Assembly (NCBI RefSeq): GCF_029227915.1
Contig: NC_079883.1
Coordinates: forward strand, 13,330,001-13,394,000
Direction: 5' to 3'
Length of the DNA stretch: 64,000 nucleotides
Source: Hydractinia symbiolongicarpus
Lineage: Eukaryota > Cnidaria > Hydrozoa > Anthoathecata > Hydractiniidae
Shown here: positions 52,701-64,000 of the stretch, in pieces
How positions within the stretch are numbered: position 1 is the stretch's first letter
Layout: every line of letters starts with the position of its first letter
Made by a program: the position numbers and the translations under genes
The notes under the pieces: model-generated
What the model was told of the DNA's origin: nothing
Seen by the model: the letters and a program-made list of their open reading frames with translations, nothing else
Database searches by the model: none

Positions 52701-54086
52701 AATTTTTCCATAGTTGTTTATTCAGTTCTCTTATACGTCAGAGATGCCCTAGTGGTAAGCTTAAAAAATAAAATTAAAGTCCAAGACACAACTCTACCAA
52801 AGTATCATTCCATACAGCAGCAAAGCGCTTTAAGTAAGTGTTTGTCTTTTATCCTACTTAAATCCTAGGCAGCTTAGTGGATCTAATTATAATACACACT
52901 GATTTTCACACATTTAGGCAGAGACAGAAGTTAAATGTGATTTTTAGCTTACTGCAATTAATAGCCAGACTTGTTATCGGGAATTACTGTATTTGTTTTT
53001 AACGTTTCGAAGTATGTAGTCGTACCTCCCTCCGTATTTCACTGGTGACTGTAATGTGTGTTTCGTTTTTTTTGATTTACCTCTTGTACTTGCAATATGT
53101 ACCCAGACTTTGGTGGATATTTGATGTGGCATTTTTGACAAAACTTTTTGTTTATTTATATTAAATACCTATTTCCTTATTGACTTATTTTTGCGAGGTC
53201 CAAAAATATGCAAGTCGCAAGGATTAATTTCCGCGAATCAGTCATGTCTAGATATTTTTTTGTGAATTTTTTACGAACTTATTACTTTTTCGCAATTTTA
53301 AATTGTTTCAGGAGTGTTTATTGAGATAAGGTACTTGCTTATAGTAGTGGCCATTATTTTTATGAACTACAAAAAAAAAATAAAAAAGAAATTGCTGAGA
53401 AAACACAGAGAAAAAAAATACGAAAAAATCCTTTTGTTTTTTCAAAAGTTTCGGGGAGTTAAAATTTCTAGTAATTTCGCGAAGAAGTCATTTCTAAAGA
53501 TTTATTTTCGCGAATCGAAGTCCCTAGAAATTTTTGCGCAGACAACCTTTCGCGAATAAAATAATCAATTTAAGGTACTAATTTTTGCGCGTAGTCAAAA
53601 AAAATTTAATAAACAATGTTAACACACATTTTGAATTTCGAGAAATGTGCCTTTTTGCGTGGAATTGCGTAGATTTTTTTAAGCTGTGAAATAGAAGCCA
53701 AAAAATTACTACAAATAAGACAAAATTTTCCTTGGTTTATGTAAGGTATTTGCCGTTATCATCTTCCCTTAATTGTCGCAAATAAAATGAAAAAAAAACA
53801 TTTTACATGTGCACACTTAATTTCGCAATTTCATTGTAATTCGGAAAGGCAAACAACAATTTAAGGGCACTTTTTTATTATTATTTCGATTTCTTTAGGT
53901 CCAATCTTCATTGCAGCATGGTTTTTTCTAACCATATTCTCAGCATTTGTACAATGTCAATTCACAGCAAAAGATATAAAAGAGGGTGGTAATATTTGTC
54001 CGTTTACGCTACAAGGTGTGTGTCGATGCCTTCTTCCTTGTTGTTGCGCAAAGAATGGGATGGATGAAAAACCAGCAATGAAATAA
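49770..54086 (+). CDS. TMEM198-like multipass membrane protein (5' exon missing)
   Basis: TMEM198 proteins (DUF4203) are seven-pass membrane proteins; vertebrate TMEM198 is reported to promote LRP6 phosphorylation in Wnt signalling. Exons: 49770-49851, 50184-50292, 50694-50794, 51396-51445, 52176-52300, 52678-52833, 53899-54086 (stop 54084-54086). Phases close, giving about 270 residues. Hydrophobic segments run through nearly every exon: VAIVEGLAFLGLFVMFTGY, FAMFAAGFWLAFCLFYVF, SSVAFGLVVGVLTTSLYRFG with VFLIGKCLGI, LLISGIVTIMAFIFG, LLILSTSLLGSFFVLCG and PIFIAAWFFLTIFSAFVQC. The FTGYKYIR after the first helix parallels the family FFGYRCFK motif, and the glycine-rich third and fourth segments fit. 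The Cys-rich tail (CRCLLPCCCAKNG) could be acylated (inference). All donors are canonical GT. Confidence 0.8.
50310..50395. repeat. Tandem repeat, about 31-bp unit, three copies
   Basis: Three units of tacgaaccaatccaat followed by ctg-ttag. Located in the TMEM198-like intron just after exon 50184-50292. Confidence 0.85.
52537..52630 (-). mobile_element. tRNA-derived SINE, family 2, head fragment
   Basis: On the minus strand it reads a tRNA-like head with tgtagtggtagcac and ggttcgagtcc, then the first bases of the body (caatgtggtgttg). It ends there, so it is 3'-truncated relative to 11934-12170. It lies in the TMEM198-like intron upstream of exon 52678-52833. Confidence 0.8.
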
Positions 54087-54198
54087 AGCAAACATCTGAC
54101 TAAAATGCTGAATGATAAACTTCATATATATTTGTTATTGTCAAGTTTTTATATTTTTAAATTATGTTAAGTATGAAACAAAAATAATAATATAAAAA

Positions 54199-55245
54199 TT
54201 AGAATACCCAATTTGAAATTTGTTTTTTACATTTATGTGAATTAAAACTAGATGTTAAAGTTGCGTTCAACGCAGACAATATGTCTTCTTTTCTAAACTT
54301 TACACCAATCAAGTTCTGTACAATTGTATTAACATCACTTACATCACCATTTTGCTGTTCAGATTGAACTTTAACGTCTGCTATTAAACCTTTATCAATG
54401 GTAAACAATATCTTATATGGCAATGGGTCTTTTAAAGCAATTGTATGTGAAACACAAAACTTTGGGCTTTTACCATAAATCCACTCCCAACTTTTAAGTT
54501 CTTTGACTCTTTCTGACACTGTTGGGAATTCTAAAGGATTCACTGCTTGAAGCTTTATTCCTTGGTAGTGTAAATTCTCATATTGAAGACAAAACCATTC
54601 GCATAATTCTGAAAAACTATAATCAATGTCAAAAATGTTGGCAGTTTCTGAACGCACACTTTGTGTTGCATTTGTTTCAATATCTCCAAATGACCTTTTA
54701 AGTAATCCAGAAAGTGATTTTAAATTTGTGTTGCAAAGTAATGTGCAGTGATGATAGGCCGTCTTAAGCCCAAGTTTTGCAGCAGTACCTGATACTTTAA
54801 ATCTATTATTAAGTAAAATATCATCTTTTGTATTAAGAGAAAGATCAATATTGTTCATTTCATTTAAAGCTGTAATAATAAAATTAAGATTTTCCCTTCT
54901 GTTATAATCAGAGCGATTTGTAAAAAATGTCAGATTTAGGTTACCAAGGTCATGGTACACTGCTCCTCCACCACTTTTGCGTCTGCATATACTTACCTGC
55001 ATTGTATCAGCAAGACGTAGATTTATTTCATTCCATGTATTTTGATGTCTACCAATGACGATAGTGGGTTTATTTCTCCATAAAAATAACAACTTTTCGT
55101 CTCTACTAAACGATATTTTCTCGTATACGTAATCTTCAAATGCAAGGTTTTCAAAAGGGCAATTAGACTTGGAATATAATACAGAAATTCTGTTTCTTTT
55201 TAAAGCCAGGTCAGCAAATCTCCTACTTCCAAAAAAAAAACCCAT
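54199..55245 (-). CDS. LIPT1: LIPT1, lipoyl amidotransferase (348 aa, single exon)
   Basis: LIPT1 transfers lipoate (from GCSH) to the E2 subunits of mitochondrial 2-oxoacid dehydrogenases. The single exon encodes a BPL/LplA-type catalytic domain. ENLAFEDYVYEKIS lies near residue 32, then LFLWRNKPTIVIGRHQNTWN (54-73), the lipoate-binding signature RRKSGGGAVYHDLGNLNLTF (88-107), and the lysine motif RFKVSGTAAKLGLKTAYHHC (148-167), where Lys150 aligns with the active-site lysine of the family. A C-terminal accessory domain follows (SWEWIYGKSPKF). The first residues (MGFFFGSRRFADLALKRNR) are basic and may serve mitochondrial import. Human LIPT1 is 373 aa and also has a single coding exon. The start lies 290 bp from the divergent poly(A) polymerase start. 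Confidence 0.97.
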   Translation of the reverse strand: MGFFFGSRRFADLALKRNRISVLYSKSNCPFENLAFEDYVYEKISFSRDEKLLFLWRNKPTIVIGRHQNTWNEINLRLADTMQVSICRRKSGGGAVYHDLGNLNLTFFTNRSDYNRRENLNFIITALNEMNNIDLSLNTKDDILLNNRFKVSGTAAKLGLKTAYHHCTLLCNTNLKSLSGLLKRSFGDIETNATQSVRSETANIFDIDYSFSELCEWFCLQYENLHYQGIKLQAVNPLEFPTVSERVKELKSWEWIYGKSPKFCVSHTIALKDPLPYKILFTIDKGLIADVKVQSEQQNGDVSDVNTIVQNLIGVKFRKEDILSALNATLTSSFNSHKCKKQISNWVF

Positions 55246-55535
55246 TTCAAATATATTAAATAAATATATAGCTACCTAACTAGGCAGCTATGGTTGAAGG
55301 ATAAAATGTCCTGGGGAACGACGGGGAAGACTGATCAGTTTGTTTATAGGCTGCAATTTTTTCTTTATGGTTGCATGTAACTGATGCATGAAATTCGAAG
55401 ACCGTCAATGAAAGAGAAAATGGCAGACGGAGCTGGATTTGAAACCAAAACACATGTTTTTTTATGATGCGCGATATATCTTATTTGTGCTAAGATATTA
55501 TCCTGATCTAGTGTATTTCAATTGGAAGTTCAAAA
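55246..55535. promoter_or_regulatory. Bidirectional promoter region, LIPT1 / poly(A) polymerase
   Basis: Only 290 bp separate the divergent start codons of LIPT1 (55245, minus) and the poly(A) polymerase (55536, plus). The stretch must contain both 5' UTRs and both promoters. I see no strong TATA box; a moderately GC-richer part lies at about 55300-55320. The function is inferred from layout. Confidence 0.6.
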
Positions 55536-63388
<7,853 letters not shown>

Positions 63389-63610
63389 TAAAACCTACGA
63401 AATTTAGAATTTGATTCTTTTTTTTTCCACATACAGTACTGTGAAAAAGTTTGTTAACATAAACACTGTTCGTGTTTATTTCATGTTACGCACGAACCAC
63501 AATAGCCCACGATGCATATTTTTTCTAACAATCGTGATTAAATTAACACTTGGTGTTTTAATTCGTTGTCATAAAGCTAGCTATATGATAGATTTTAATC
63601 ATTCGTGAAT

Positions 63611-63980
63611 CAAAATGCAATGTCAAAAAACATTTCTATCGCTGTTTTTCGTTCTTAAACTTTTAAAATGCAATCTAAGACAGCATTTCTATCGCCGGTT
63701 TTCGTTTATAAACTTTTAAAATGCGAGCTAAAAAAACATTTCTATCACTGTCTTTTGTTCTTAAATCTTTAAACTTTTAAAATGCGATCTAAAAATATAT
63801 TTCTATTGCTGCTTTTTGTTTATTAACTTTTAAAATGGGATATAAAAAATTATTTCTATCGCAGCTTTTTGTTTAAGAACTTTTAAATGCGATCTTAAAA
63901 AACATTTCTATCACCGTTTTTCGTTTATAAACTTTCAAAGTGCGATCTTAAAAAGCATTTCCATTGCCGCAGACAAATTT
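63611..63980. repeat. Satellite-like array, about 57-bp unit (array 2)
   Basis: Six or more degenerate units of aaacttttaaaatgcgatct, aaaaaacatttctatcgc and cgtttttcgttcttaaac. It lies in the poly(A) polymerase intron after exon 63288-63377 and probably runs on beyond the window. Same unit as array 1. Confidence 0.87.
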
Positions 63981-64000
63981 AACTTTTCTAGACAAATGAC

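Overview
This window is nuclear DNA from an intron-rich, AT-rich animal genome. The multi-exon genes, many short introns with AT-rich flanks, single-exon LIPT1, NXPE-type gene and dense mix of LINEs, tRNA-derived SINEs, Helitrons and small inverted-repeat transposons suggest an early-branching metazoan, most likely a cnidarian such as a hydrozoan. The species is an inference. No prokaryotic features, CRISPR array or rRNA gene was seen.

Layout, left to right. 1-936: 3' part of a LINE (+). 1345-1516: an unassigned (+) exon. 3027-3413: an isolated (-) exon that looks like the LisH-containing 5' exon of WDR26. 7956-10766: DMAC2L/ATP5S-like mitochondrial LRR gene (-), with a minisatellite in an intron. 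11436-29345: a complete 13-exon GON4L gene (-); its introns hold a LINE, a hAT-like MITE, an interspersed repeat and AT palindromes. 29348-37445: about 8 kb without a host gene, holding a CR1/L2-like LINE end, a SINE and two long non-autonomous transposon candidates. 37446-41150: complete 6-exon GPATCH11 (+), convergent with 41619-46834: complete 7-exon NXPE-like gene (-). 49770-54086: TMEM198-like multipass membrane protein (+, first exon not found). 54199-55245: single-exon LIPT1 (-), divergent from 55536-63377: canonical poly(A) polymerase (+, 5' half, runs off the window).

The gene models were built by hand from splice sites. Reading phases close exactly across every junction in GON4L (1840 aa), GPATCH11 (256 aa), NXPE-like (525 aa), and the visible parts of the poly(A) polymerase, TMEM198-like and DMAC2L-like genes. 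This is strong internal support. The genes are unrelated housekeeping or regulatory loci, covering chromatin corepression, mRNA polyadenylation, lipoylation, a mitochondrial assembly factor and a putative splicing-linked G-patch protein. They do not form one pathway.

The most interesting structure is in the mobile DNA: a repeat present in two introns, each copy split by a different transposon so that each copy informs on the other's empty site; a 114-bp mini-Helitron with textbook ends; an 80-bp MITE family with 9-10 bp target duplications; and large candidate elements with terminal inverted repeats. Among proteins, the NXPE-like gene has lost its GDS serine (GDY) and probably its C-terminal His. 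It also uses a GC-AG intron.
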